Shown here piece after piece: positions 6,199 to 12,249 of a DNA stretch of 26,279 nucleotides. Each line of letters begins with the position of its first letter. Positions within the stretch are counted from its first letter, which is position 1. The stretch is from a virus. The notes under the pieces were generated by a model. That model ran no database searches. It saw only the letters and a program-made list of their open reading frames with translations, and had not been told where the DNA came from. Location of the stretch: the IMG/VR virus record IMGVR_UViG_3300042923_001034, positions 1 to 26,279 of that record; one strand, given 5' to 3'. A program made the position numbers and the translations under genes.

Positions 6199-7114
6199 AA
6201 TAAACAAGGGGTTTTATGCTATCATTCCTGCAAATATCAGGTACGACAAAGAGGTTCCGCCTAATGCTAAGCTTTTTTATTCTGAGATAACAGCTTTGTG
6301 CAATGAAAGAGGTTACTGCTGGGCTAACAATGAATATTTTACTGAACTTTATGACACATCTGACAGAACAATACGCAGATGGCTTAGCGTTCTCAGCGAA
6401 AGAGGATATATAACCGTTGAATATCAATATAAAGCTGGCACCAAGGAAATTTTAAAACGATACATAAAACTAGCAGGAAGCGTTTTTTCTCTAAGTGAGG
6501 AAAAATCTGATTTAGGTGAGGACAAAAATGTCCGCACGTACGGACAAAAATGTCCAATAGGTGAGGACAAAAATGTCCGAGAGAATAATATAATATATAA
6601 TAATAATATATATAATAATTCTTATAGTCATTCCGGTCCGGATGAACCGGAAAACCCACCTGAAAAAAAGAAATCCGACTGTGAAAAGGTAGTTGACCTA
6701 TACAGTCTAATCTGCACTAAGCTTCCCAAGGTTGTAAAGATAACTGAAAACAGAAAGAAGACCATTAAAAAGCTTCTTGAAACATATACGCTGGAGCAAA
6801 TTGAACAAGCATTTAAGAATGTCAACAATTCAGACTTCTGTACCGGCAACAATGATAGAGGATGGAGAGCGGACTTTGATTTCTGCATTAACAGTCAGAA
6901 GCTCACGAATGCTCTTGAAGGAAAGTATAAAAACAGCCCTGCTAATAAACCTGGTCAAAGCAGTCAGCAAGAAAAGGCAAGGCCGACCAACAGGTTCCAC
7001 AATTTTGATGGGAAGATTGGAAAGATGGCCGAGGTGGACCTGGAAGAGTTGGCAAGAAAAAAGAGAGAAAAGTTTAGATTGTCTGGCAGGGAGGTAACTG
7101 CCGATGAGAGATAA
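6191..7114 (+). CDS. Phage replication initiator with N-terminal helix-turn-helix, carrying its own origin
   Basis: A protein of 307 aa. The N-terminal ~95 residues form a winged helix of the HTH_36 type: IPANIRYDKEVPPNAKLFYSEITALCNERGYCWANNEYF, then TSDRTIRRWLSVLSERGYI. Residues about 110-155 are a low-complexity linker encoded by DNA repeats and an AT-rich stretch (GEDKNVR twice, then an Asn/Tyr-rich run). The C-terminal part (about 160-250) resembles a DnaD-like helical domain: IENRKKTIKKLLETYTLEQIEQAFKNVNNSDFCTGNN, a pattern used for helicase-loader contact in Firmicute phages. The repeats inside the gene are four 21-23 bp spaced copies of GGACAAAAATGTCC (one degenerate) followed by A+T-only DNA, as in the lambda O gene. 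It probably binds these and opens the origin; no dedicated helicase loader gene follows. Confidence 0.85.
   Translation: MGEINKGFYAIIPANIRYDKEVPPNAKLFYSEITALCNERGYCWANNEYFTELYDTSDRTIRRWLSVLSERGYITVEYQYKAGTKEILKRYIKLAGSVFSLSEEKSDLGEDKNVRTYGQKCPIGEDKNVRENNIIYNNNIYNNSYSHSGPDEPENPPEKKKSDCEKVVDLYSLICTKLPKVVKITENRKKTIKKLLETYTLEQIEQAFKNVNNSDFCTGNNDRGWRADFDFCINSQKLTNALEGKYKNSPANKPGQSSQQEKARPTNRFHNFDGKIGKMAEVDLEELARKKREKFRLSGREVTADER
6499..6620. other. Predicted phage replication origin (iterons plus AT-rich unwinding element)
   Basis: Three exact copies of the palindromic 14-mer GGACAAAAATGTCC lie at 6520-6533, 6542-6555 and 6565-6578. A degenerate copy starts at 6499. Start-to-start spacing is 21, 22 and 23 bp, about two helical turns. 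Copies 1 and 3 share the longer context TAGGTGAGGACAAAAATG. Directly downstream (about 6583-6620) is a run made almost only of A and T, a likely duplex-unwinding element. The whole block is in the linker of the initiator gene. Confidence 0.75.
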
Positions 7115-7304
7115 CTGTTTGAATTGCAGCGAAAGAAAATTAGGCTGTCATGACGGCTGCAGCATATATGCCGGGATGAAGCAGCAAAAGGAAGAAATAA
7201 ACAAGAAGCGCCGTCAATTCATGGATGGTCTTGGCCATGACGGCTGCCTGGCAGCTAAATGCGGGAGGGTGAAAAGATATGATCAAGCAAGATTTAGATA
7301 TTAG
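7104..7304 (+). CDS. Small Cys-rich phage protein, unknown
   Basis: A protein of 66 aa with CLNCSERKLGCHDGC near the N-terminus and GHDGCLAAKC near the C-terminus, joined by a charged helix (KQQKEEINKKRRQF). Four N-terminal Cys fit a small zinc knuckle. Similar tiny proteins follow the initiator in clostridial prophages; none has a known function to my knowledge. GGGAGGTAACTGCCG precedes the ATG. It overlaps the initiator gene by 11 bp and the next gene by 26 bp. Confidence 0.65.
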   Translation: MRDNCLNCSERKLGCHDGCSIYAGMKQQKEEINKKRRQFMDGLGHDGCLAAKCGRVKRYDQARFRY

Positions 7305-7575
7305 CATTAAGCAAATTGACGATATGAAGCACTGCATAGGACTCAATCAACAAAACAAGGGTAAGGGCAATAAGTATTATGCATGGAGAAATTACTTCAC
7401 AACATCAGATCATGATGAAAGCTGGGACAACCTTGTTATAAATGGCTTAGCAGTAAAAAGGGATTTCAAGCTAGGTAGCGGACCTAATCCGCAATGCTAC
7501 AGTGTCTCAAAAGAAGGCTTCAAGTTCTTGGAAAATAAGTTAAACATAAAAATTATCGTGGATAGGAGATATTGA
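7279..7575 (+). CDS. Small early phage protein, unknown
   Basis: A protein of 98 aa with the pattern HCIGLNQQNKGKGNKYYAWRNYFTTSDHDESWDNLVINGLAVKR, then GPNPQCYSVSKEGFKFLENKL. The last part resembles a small winged-helix or helical domain. It is a common hypothetical in clostridial and bacilli phages; I cannot assign a function. A clear GGGAGGGTG ribosome binding site lies inside the end of the preceding gene. Confidence 0.65.
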   Translation: MIKQDLDISIKQIDDMKHCIGLNQQNKGKGNKYYAWRNYFTTSDHDESWDNLVINGLAVKRDFKLGSGPNPQCYSVSKEGFKFLENKLNIKIIVDRRY

Positions 7576-7576
7576 T

Positions 7577-7708
7577 ATGGCAAGCAGACCAAAGAGAAAA
7601 AAGGCATGGAGAGAACAACAATATAAGCCAGGATTTGTTAAGAAACCAAAGCAGAAGCTTGGCTTAATTCATGATAAAACCTTAAGGAAAGAGGTGAAAT
7701 ATGAATAG
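7577..7708 (+). CDS. 43-aa basic peptide, unknown
   Basis: A short frame of 43 codons plus stop starting MASRPKRKKAWREQQYKPGF and ending KTLRKEVKYE. It is strongly basic (Lys/Arg-rich, Pro-containing), so nucleic acid binding is possible. AGGAGATATTGAT precedes the ATG, which comes 1 bp after the upstream stop codon. Its end overlaps ssb by 8 bp and carries that gene's GAGGTG ribosome binding site, so coupling is likely. Presence of the ribosome binding site and tight fit support a real gene. Confidence 0.6.
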   Translation: MASRPKRKKAWREQQYKPGFVKKPKQKLGLIHDKTLRKEVKYE

Positions 7709-8111
7709 TGTTGTGTTAATTGGAAGGCTCACCAGAGATCCAGAGCTTAGGTTCATACCGAAAACCGGGACGGCTGTGACCAGCTTCACCCTGGCAGTGG
7801 ACAAAAATCTATTTGGTGATAAGAAACAGGAGGCTATTAGTCAGGGGAAACCTACTGCAGATTTTATTTATATCACGGTGTATGGCAAGGCAGCAGAAAA
7901 TTGCGCCAATTTTATGCACAAGGGAAGCAAGTGCTGTGTACAAGGCAGGATAAATACCAACAGCTATGTTGATAAAAATGGAGAAAAGCAATACAAGACA
8001 GGAGTGACAGCTGAAAGGGTAGAGTTTTTAGATCCAAAGAAAAGCGAAGCTGAGTATAACATGGAGAATGATATTTTCACTCCGGTTGACGATGAAGAAG
8101 TACCATTTTAA
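7701..8111 (+). CDS. ssb: Single-stranded DNA-binding protein
   Basis: A protein of 136 aa with the full OB-fold signature: MNSVVLIGRLTRDPELRF at the start, TAVTSFTLAVDK, then FIYITVYGKAAENCANFMHKGSKCCVQGRINTNSY, and an acidic C-terminal tip DDEEVPF, the partner-docking tail of bacterial SSBs. It is shorter than most host SSBs (about 160-175 aa) because the linker is short, as is usual for phage copies. Part of the replication block with the initiator. Confidence 0.97.
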   Translation: MNSVVLIGRLTRDPELRFIPKTGTAVTSFTLAVDKNLFGDKKQEAISQGKPTADFIYITVYGKAAENCANFMHKGSKCCVQGRINTNSYVDKNGEKQYKTGVTAERVEFLDPKKSEAEYNMENDIFTPVDDEEVPF

Positions 8112-8125
8112 CAGGAGGCTAACAT

Positions 8126-8257
8126 ATGCAAGAAGTGAGTAAATTGGAAGCTGATAGTTTGAGATTGTGCGGTTTTAAAATAGTGAGGACTAAACATAAG
8201 TATTATTTACTGAAGATTGAAGGCAAGTCAATGACTGGATATGCAGACTTTTTATAG
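8126..8257 (+). CDS. 43-aa small protein, unknown
   Basis: A frame of 43 codons starting MQEVSKLEADSLRLCGFKIV and ending MTGYADFL. A perfect AGGAGG lies upstream of the ATG. It fills the gap between ssb and the late regulator and overlaps neither. Mixed composition with an alternating hydrophobic pattern (YYLLKIEG). No family recognised; translation is likely because of the strong ribosome binding site. Confidence 0.5.
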   Translation: MQEVSKLEADSLRLCGFKIVRTKHKYYLLKIEGKSMTGYADFL

Positions 8258-8273
8258 AAAGAGTGGTGAAGCG

Positions 8274-8741
8274 ATGTTTAAAGACGATGAGAAGACAACG
8301 AAGTTGAAAAATTTGTTATACAGTTATACATATATTGAGGATGAAATAGAAGGCATAAACGAAAAGATTATTAATCTTGGGGAGGCAATAAGTTCACAAA
8401 GGGATTTAAGTATTCCTTGCTTAACCGGAATGCCAGGCGGCAGTAATATTTCTGATTCTGTTTATGCAAGTGTTGAAAAGATTATGGTCACATACGGACA
8501 GGAGGTGGCTAAGCTTGAAAACCGGCTTGAAAAGATATTCAAGAAAAGGAACTATATAAATGCATTGATTGGTGTATTGGATTCAACAGAGCATAGGATT
8601 ATAGAACTGAGGTATTTCAAGAAATATAAAATCTGGATGATAAGCAGCAGCATTCATTATGACAGGAGCCATATTTACAGGCTGCATGATGAAGCTATCA
8701 GGAAGATGTTAGAGGTGTATAATTTTGAGAATAATATCTGA
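8274..8741 (+). CDS. ArpU/RinA-like sigma-fold late transcription regulator
   Basis: A protein of 155 aa. The N-terminal part is coiled coil (LKNLLYSYTYIEDEIEGINEKIINLGEAI), with a second helix (EVAKLENRLEKIFKKRNYINALIGVLD). The C-terminal 50 residues look like sigma-70 region 4: TEHRIIELRYFKKYKIWMISSSIHYDRSHIYRLHDEAIRKML. This architecture is typical of DUF1492/ArpU/RinA proteins, which end the early region of Firmicute phages and activate the late operon. Start at 8274 because GTGGTGAAG precedes it; a longer frame from 8241 lacks one. A probable target is the TGAGAC-repeat promoter at 9030-9071. Confidence 0.8.
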   Translation: MFKDDEKTTKLKNLLYSYTYIEDEIEGINEKIINLGEAISSQRDLSIPCLTGMPGGSNISDSVYASVEKIMVTYGQEVAKLENRLEKIFKKRNYINALIGVLDSTEHRIIELRYFKKYKIWMISSSIHYDRSHIYRLHDEAIRKMLEVYNFENNI

Positions 8742-9021
8742 AAACAATCCTAGAAAGGTTGTAATAACACCGGATTCCATAAAAAATTTAAAGCTAGATG
8801 ACAATAAGAAATATAAAATTTTAATGATTAATAAAAATTATGGCAGTGGAGGTATTGATACAGTTGAACCAGCAAGGGAAATTCTTAAAGGCAGATTGAT
8901 CAGCCAGCACGGATACATTTTTATATTTGAATGCACAAACAAAAGAAATGTTACAAAACGTGTATGTATCAATAAAGTTGACTATATCATGAACAATAAT
9001 TTAATAAAAGAATATGAATAA
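8725..9021 (+). CDS. Small phage protein, unknown
   Basis: A protein of 98 aa starting at TTG 8725 with GAGGTG 7 nt upstream, overlapping the regulator gene by 17 bp. Sequence: MRIISENNPRKVVITPDSIKN then KYKILMINKNYGSGGIDTVEPAREILKGRLISQHGYIFIFECTNKRNVTKRVCINKVDY. It appears beta-rich, possibly a small barrel. Its position directly after the late regulator suggests an accessory of that step. No family recognised. Confidence 0.65.
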   Translation: MRIISENNPRKVVITPDSIKNLKLDDNKKYKILMINKNYGSGGIDTVEPAREILKGRLISQHGYIFIFECTNKRNVTKRVCINKVDYIMNNNLIKEYE

Positions 9022-9029
9022 TTTCAAAA

Positions 9030-9071
9030 ATGAGACACTATGAGACATTTTTCATGTTATAGTGGTATCAT
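9030..9071 (+). promoter_or_regulatory. Candidate activator-dependent late promoter
   Basis: ATGAGAC is repeated at 9030-9036 and 9040-9046, an exact 10-bp (one-turn) spacing. Downstream are two possible -10 boxes, TATAGT (9058-9063) and TATCAT (9066-9071), with no good -35. The second repeat contains GAGACA 18 nt before TATCAT. This fits a promoter that needs the preceding sigma-fold regulator. Confidence 0.5.
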
Positions 9072-9092
9072 AGAAATATATAGATATACATG

Positions 9093-9116
9093 AAGGCATC
9101 CAAAAGGGTGCCTTTT
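9093..9116 (+). terminator. Hairpin with short T-tract upstream of the recombinase gene
   Basis: AAGGCATCC, loop AAAA, GGGTGCCTT form a 9-bp stem with one G-U pair, ending in TTTT. Outer ACATG/CATGT arms can extend it. It sits between the candidate late promoter and the first gene, so it may act as an attenuator or antitermination target rather than an operon end. Confidence 0.5.
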
Positions 9117-9158
9117 AGCATGTAAGGAACACTTTTGTGTTATCAAGTAGGTGAGGAT

Positions 9159-9761
9159 ATGGTCAAGAGACCAGCAAATCCAATAAAACAGCCAAGCAAG
9201 GTGCTGGATATTCAGGATTATTTGAAAGAACAGAATGAAAGAGATTATGTGCTTTTCGTGCTGGGAGTAGCAACCGGTTACCGTGCTGGTGATCTTGTCG
9301 CACTTCAGGTCAGAGATATTAAGGCTGCTCTGCGGACCGGATATTTCAGGATTATGGAAGGAAAGAAGGCTAACAGCAAGAATATAAGAAAGTGCAATAT
9401 GAAGCCACGTGAAGTTGTGATAGTGGTAAAGCTTGAGAAAATCTTGAAAAATTACATCAAGGACAAGAAGGACTACGAGTACATGTTTCCATCCAGGAAA
9501 GGGAGCTATGATCACATAGGTGTTCCACGGGTATCCAATATACTTAAGGAAGCCGGAGAGGCATTTGGACTTGATAACATCACAGCTCACAGCATGCGCA
9601 AGACATATGCATACTGCATCTTTGTTGAAAGTAACTATAATATTGTTGTTGTGAAGGAGATGCTTGGACACAGCAGCATAGAAGAAACAAAAAGATATCT
9701 GGGATTAGACAGAAGAGACTATGACAATTACAGCAAAAGTCTCAATGCTCTAATCCTATAA
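9159..9761 (+). CDS. Minimal tyrosine recombinase (phage integrase family, no core-binding domain)
   Basis: A protein of 200 aa. The complete catalytic set is visible: R42 in ATGYRAGDL, K69/K70 in MEGKKANSK, H144-x-x-R147 in AHSMRKTY, H171 in MLGHSS, and nucleophile Y180 in KRYLGL. The usual N-terminal SAM-like core-binding domain of XerC/D and phage integrases is missing; the protein starts about 28 residues before the catalytic domain. ATG 9159 is preceded by AGGTGAGG; a TTG at 9135 is in frame but has no ribosome binding site. Such small recombinases occur between the late regulator and packaging genes in several clostridial phages. Two 35-37 bp inverted repeats immediately downstream are good candidate sites. 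It may resolve multimers or act in an exchange other than prophage integration. Confidence 0.85.
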   Translation: MVKRPANPIKQPSKVLDIQDYLKEQNERDYVLFVLGVATGYRAGDLVALQVRDIKAALRTGYFRIMEGKKANSKNIRKCNMKPREVVIVVKLEKILKNYIKDKKDYEYMFPSRKGSYDHIGVPRVSNILKEAGEAFGLDNITAHSMRKTYAYCIFVESNYNIVVVKEMLGHSSIEETKRYLGLDRRDYDNYSKSLNALIL

Positions 9762-9776
9762 TTTTTTATTTATCTT

Positions 9777-9811
9777 TTGAATGTTTTATATTTTGGTATA
9801 TGAACATTCGA
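9777..9811. repeat. Candidate recombinase core site 1 (imperfect inverted repeat)
   Basis: TTGAATGTTTTATA and ATATGAACATTCGA face each other across 7 bp. GAATGTT/AACATTC are exact. It starts 15 bp after the recombinase stop codon and shares its arm sequence with the second inverted repeat. Confidence 0.5.
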
Positions 9812-9857
9812 GGATAAAAAATATCAAGTATATACTGTATGAAGAAACAGGATTAAA

Positions 9858-9894
9858 TTGAATGTTTGATTTACTAAGAAAATGAAACATTCAA
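9858..9894. repeat. Candidate recombinase core site 2 (37-bp inverted repeat)
   Basis: TTGAATGTTTGATTT (9858-9872) and AAATGAAACATTCAA (9880-9894) are inverted copies matching at 14 of 15 positions, separated by 7 bp (ACTAAGA). This is the geometry of a tyrosine recombinase crossover site. There is no T-run, so a terminator is unlikely. Confidence 0.6.
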
Positions 9895-10112
9895 AACAAA
9901 CAATACGATTTAGAATTAAAACATTATCAAATAACATTCGTGTTTTTAAGAGCAATTTATTACAATAAAATAACTGTAATGATGACATCTTTTCAGTATG
10001 TGTGTTAGTATAAATTTATGTTCATTGTTAAGTTAAGAAGTTGACAAAATGGTTATAAATCCTCCTAAAAATTACATTGTATCCTCAGAGTGTCTTTTTA
10101 TGTAGAATATTG

Positions 10113-10141
10113 TAGACAGAAAATGTTTTCAGTTATATAAT
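10113..10141 (+). promoter_or_regulatory. Promoter of the NACHT gene with operator-like palindrome in the spacer
   Basis: TAGACA (10113-10118), a 17-nt spacer and TATAAT (10136-10141). The spacer is filled by a palindrome (10116-10133, arms ACAGAAAA and TTTTCAGT, one mismatch, 2-bp centre). The start codon is 34 nt beyond the -10 box. Confidence 0.8.
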
Positions 10142-10175
10142 TATTTTAAATTATACAATGGGGGGATAATGTGAA

Positions 10176-11996
10176 ATGAATGAGGAGTTTAATATAAATA
10201 CCGTAACTGGAGAAGTTATAATAAGCTTAGCAAAGACTTCAGCTTCAAATGTTTATAATGCTATAAAAAAGCATTATAAAGATATTAAAACTAAAGAAGA
10301 AATCGATTTTGGTGTTGCCTTTGAAAAATACTTAGAATTATCTTATAACAGCTATAGGAAAATAAAAACATTGATATATAGACAAGAACCAAAAGATTTA
10401 TATTCTTTTTATGAATGTATAGGCGTAAGTTGTGGAAAAAGAAAATTTATTGATACAAAAAGTATACATAATATTATAAACGTTGGGCATAAAATAATTA
10501 TAATAGGTACTGGCGGTATTGGTAAAACTACAATGCTAAAACATTTTTTTATAAACACTATAAAAGAAACTGATTATATACCTGTATTGGTTGAGTTACG
10601 CAAATTTAATGACAAAGATGTTAAAGATATATCTATATCTGATGCAATATATGAAAGCTTAACAAATTTTAGTTTTGACATAGACAAAAAGAATTTTGAA
10701 TATAGTATGGAAACGGGGTGTTATGTAATTTTATTAGATGGTTATGACGAAGTAAAACAGGAAATTACTCAAAAAGTAACGAAAGAAATATCTAATACAA
10801 GTGTTAAATATCCTAATAACTTTTATATTTTATCTTCAAGACCTAATGAAGAGTTTATTAGTTGGAATGATTTTACAGAAATGAGGGCTTTGCCATTAAA
10901 TAAAGAACAAGCTTTGTCATTAATAGATAAATTAGAATTTAATGAGGAAATAAAGAAAGTTTTTTACGAAGAGTTAAAAAACTCATTGTATGATAAGTAT
11001 GAATCTTTTGCTTCAAATCCATTGCTATTAACTATTATGTTATTAACTTTTGAAAATAGAGCATCTATACCTGATAAACTAAATGATTTTTATGAGCAAG
11101 CATTTGCTACGTTATTTAATATTCATGACGCTACTAAAGGTGGGGCATTTAAAAGAGATATAAGATGCAAATTGGGTTGTGAAGATTTTAAGTTGGTATT
11201 TGCTTATATATGTTTTAAATCATACTTTGTAAATCAATATGAATTTTCAGAAGCATCAATACTTGAATATATTGATAATGCCAAAACAAAATTTAAAGAT
11301 CATATATCATTTGAAACAGAAGATTTTAAAGAAGACTTAGTAAAATCAGTATGCATGTTGGTTAGAGAAGGTTTAAATTACAGATTTTCCCACAGATCGT
11401 TTCAAGAATATTTTTCTGCTTGGTATACTTGTAAGTTGACTGATGATATTCAGGAAAAACTAGTATCTGGATGGATAAAAGAAAGTGGTTTTTACGGGAA
11501 GGATAGCTATCTTTCAATGCTATATAACCTTCAAAATGAAAAATTTAATAAAATTATTTTAAAGCCTGGAATTAAAAAAATTAAAAATTACTATGAGCAA
11601 AATTCTTTTCTAGATTTTTTAGATATTTTATTTTCAGGCATATCAGTAAGTGAAGATCCTAAAAATAATTATAGAATAGGATTAAGAGTTAAAGATAGAT
11701 ATTTATGTACTATTCTTTCAATGTCATGCAGATTTAATGCATATAATTTTCCTGATAGAACTCATTCTAATTCGTCAATAGGAGAATATTTGTTTAAAAA
11801 ATATTTTAAAAAGCAAGGTGATAGGAGTATTATAGATTTTGAAGAATTAAAAAGTATGGATAATGTTGAAGAAGTATTAAATGATATTGAGTGGGTAAAA
11901 AGTGAAATAGAATTTTCTATTAACTTGCTGGAAAAAATGGGCGAAGATTCAATTGGAAATAAAAGAAAAGTAATATCAATATTAGAACAATTATAG
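10176..11996 (+). CDS. NACHT-domain STAND NTPase, candidate anti-phage NLR-like protein
   Basis: A protein of 606 aa. The NACHT core is complete: P-loop GTGGIGKTT (111-119), Walker B VILLDGYDEV (184-193, with the paired acidic residues), sensor-type SSRP (220-223), SNPLLLTIMLL (280-290), and the winged-helix motif FSHRSFQEYFSAWY (404-417). FYEQAFATLFNIHDATKGGAFKRD (305-328) is a motif I know from bacterial NACHT proteins. The N-terminal ~100 residues show no catalytic motif; FEKYLELSYNSYRKIKTLIYRQEPKDLYSFY leads into the NACHT. The C-terminal ~190 residues are helical, with no recognisable repeats. Bacterial NACHT proteins (bNACHT) protect against phages by an ATP-dependent, NLR-like response; here the role is inferred from domain and context. 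The gene is visibly richer in A+T than its neighbours, has its own promoter, a GGGGGG ribosome binding site and a strong terminator, and is the only gene between recombinase and HNH: a cargo cassette. Confidence 0.88.
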   Translation: MNEEFNINTVTGEVIISLAKTSASNVYNAIKKHYKDIKTKEEIDFGVAFEKYLELSYNSYRKIKTLIYRQEPKDLYSFYECIGVSCGKRKFIDTKSIHNIINVGHKIIIIGTGGIGKTTMLKHFFINTIKETDYIPVLVELRKFNDKDVKDISISDAIYESLTNFSFDIDKKNFEYSMETGCYVILLDGYDEVKQEITQKVTKEISNTSVKYPNNFYILSSRPNEEFISWNDFTEMRALPLNKEQALSLIDKLEFNEEIKKVFYEELKNSLYDKYESFASNPLLLTIMLLTFENRASIPDKLNDFYEQAFATLFNIHDATKGGAFKRDIRCKLGCEDFKLVFAYICFKSYFVNQYEFSEASILEYIDNAKTKFKDHISFETEDFKEDLVKSVCMLVREGLNYRFSHRSFQEYFSAWYTCKLTDDIQEKLVSGWIKESGFYGKDSYLSMLYNLQNEKFNKIILKPGIKKIKNYYEQNSFLDFLDILFSGISVSEDPKNNYRIGLRVKDRYLCTILSMSCRFNAYNFPDRTHSNSSIGEYLFKKYFKKQGDRSIIDFEELKSMDNVEEVLNDIEWVKSEIEFSINLLEKMGEDSIGNKRKVISILEQL

Positions 11997-12127
11997 TTAT
12001 ATTTTTATGACAAGGAAAGTATAGAAAATAAAATATGCGATGAATGGGTAGGTAGACATTTTAATTGTCCTCAATTAGGGATAATATATTCTGTTATACG
12101 AGTATGTTATTTATATTAAAACAGATT

Positions 12128-12156
12128 AAGGAACTCTTAAATAGGGTTCCTTTTTT
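12128..12156 (+). terminator. Strong intrinsic terminator after the NACHT gene
   Basis: AAGGAACTCT, loop TAAAT, AGGGTTCCTT give a 10-bp stem with one G-U pair and six Ts (12151-12156), the first two of which close the stem. It ends the NACHT transcription unit 130 bp after the stop codon. Confidence 0.88.
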
Positions 12157-12167
12157 ATTGTTTTGTG

Positions 12168-12197
12168 TTGATACGACTGATGTAAACTGTGTATGGT
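12168..12197 (+). promoter_or_regulatory. Weak candidate promoter for the HNH/packaging genes
   Basis: TTGATA (12168-12173), 18-nt spacer, TATGGT (12192-12197). Only a fair match, but it is placed just after the NACHT terminator, where a promoter would be needed to restart transcription of the late genes. Confidence 0.3.
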
Positions 12198-12249
12198 AAT
12201 ATATATCATTAGTCTATTAATGGGAGCTGATAGTTAAGATTATGATGTA

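Larger units (their letters stand above)
9762..10175. other. 414-bp AT-rich intergenic region between recombinase and NACHT genes
   Basis: No open frame with a ribosome binding site is seen here. The left half holds two inverted repeats sharing TTGAATGTTT arms (9777-9811, 9858-9894) and a further half-site AACATTCG at 9933-9940. The right end holds the NACHT promoter (10113-10141). The middle (about 9945-10110) shows no structure I can support beyond an isolated TTGACA near 10052. Confidence 0.7.

Noticed and set aside
6499-6578. CRISPR-like short repeats
   Set aside because: Repeats are only 14 bp, palindromic, spaced 21-23 bp start to start, inside a coding frame and followed by AT-rich DNA; iterons fit far better.
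6393-6659. Minus-strand frame of 88 codons with repeated HFCPHL motifs
   Set aside because: The repeated peptide only mirrors the iteron DNA repeats of the initiator gene.
9057-9671. Minus-strand frame of 204 codons over the recombinase gene
   Set aside because: It is the mirror of the plus-strand recombinase, which has all catalytic residues. The minus frame has no ribosome binding site and no recognisable domain.
9858-9894. Transcription terminator after the recombinase gene
   Set aside because: The stem is good but AT-rich and there is no T-run on either strand. Sharing of arm sequence with the second repeat favours protein binding sites.
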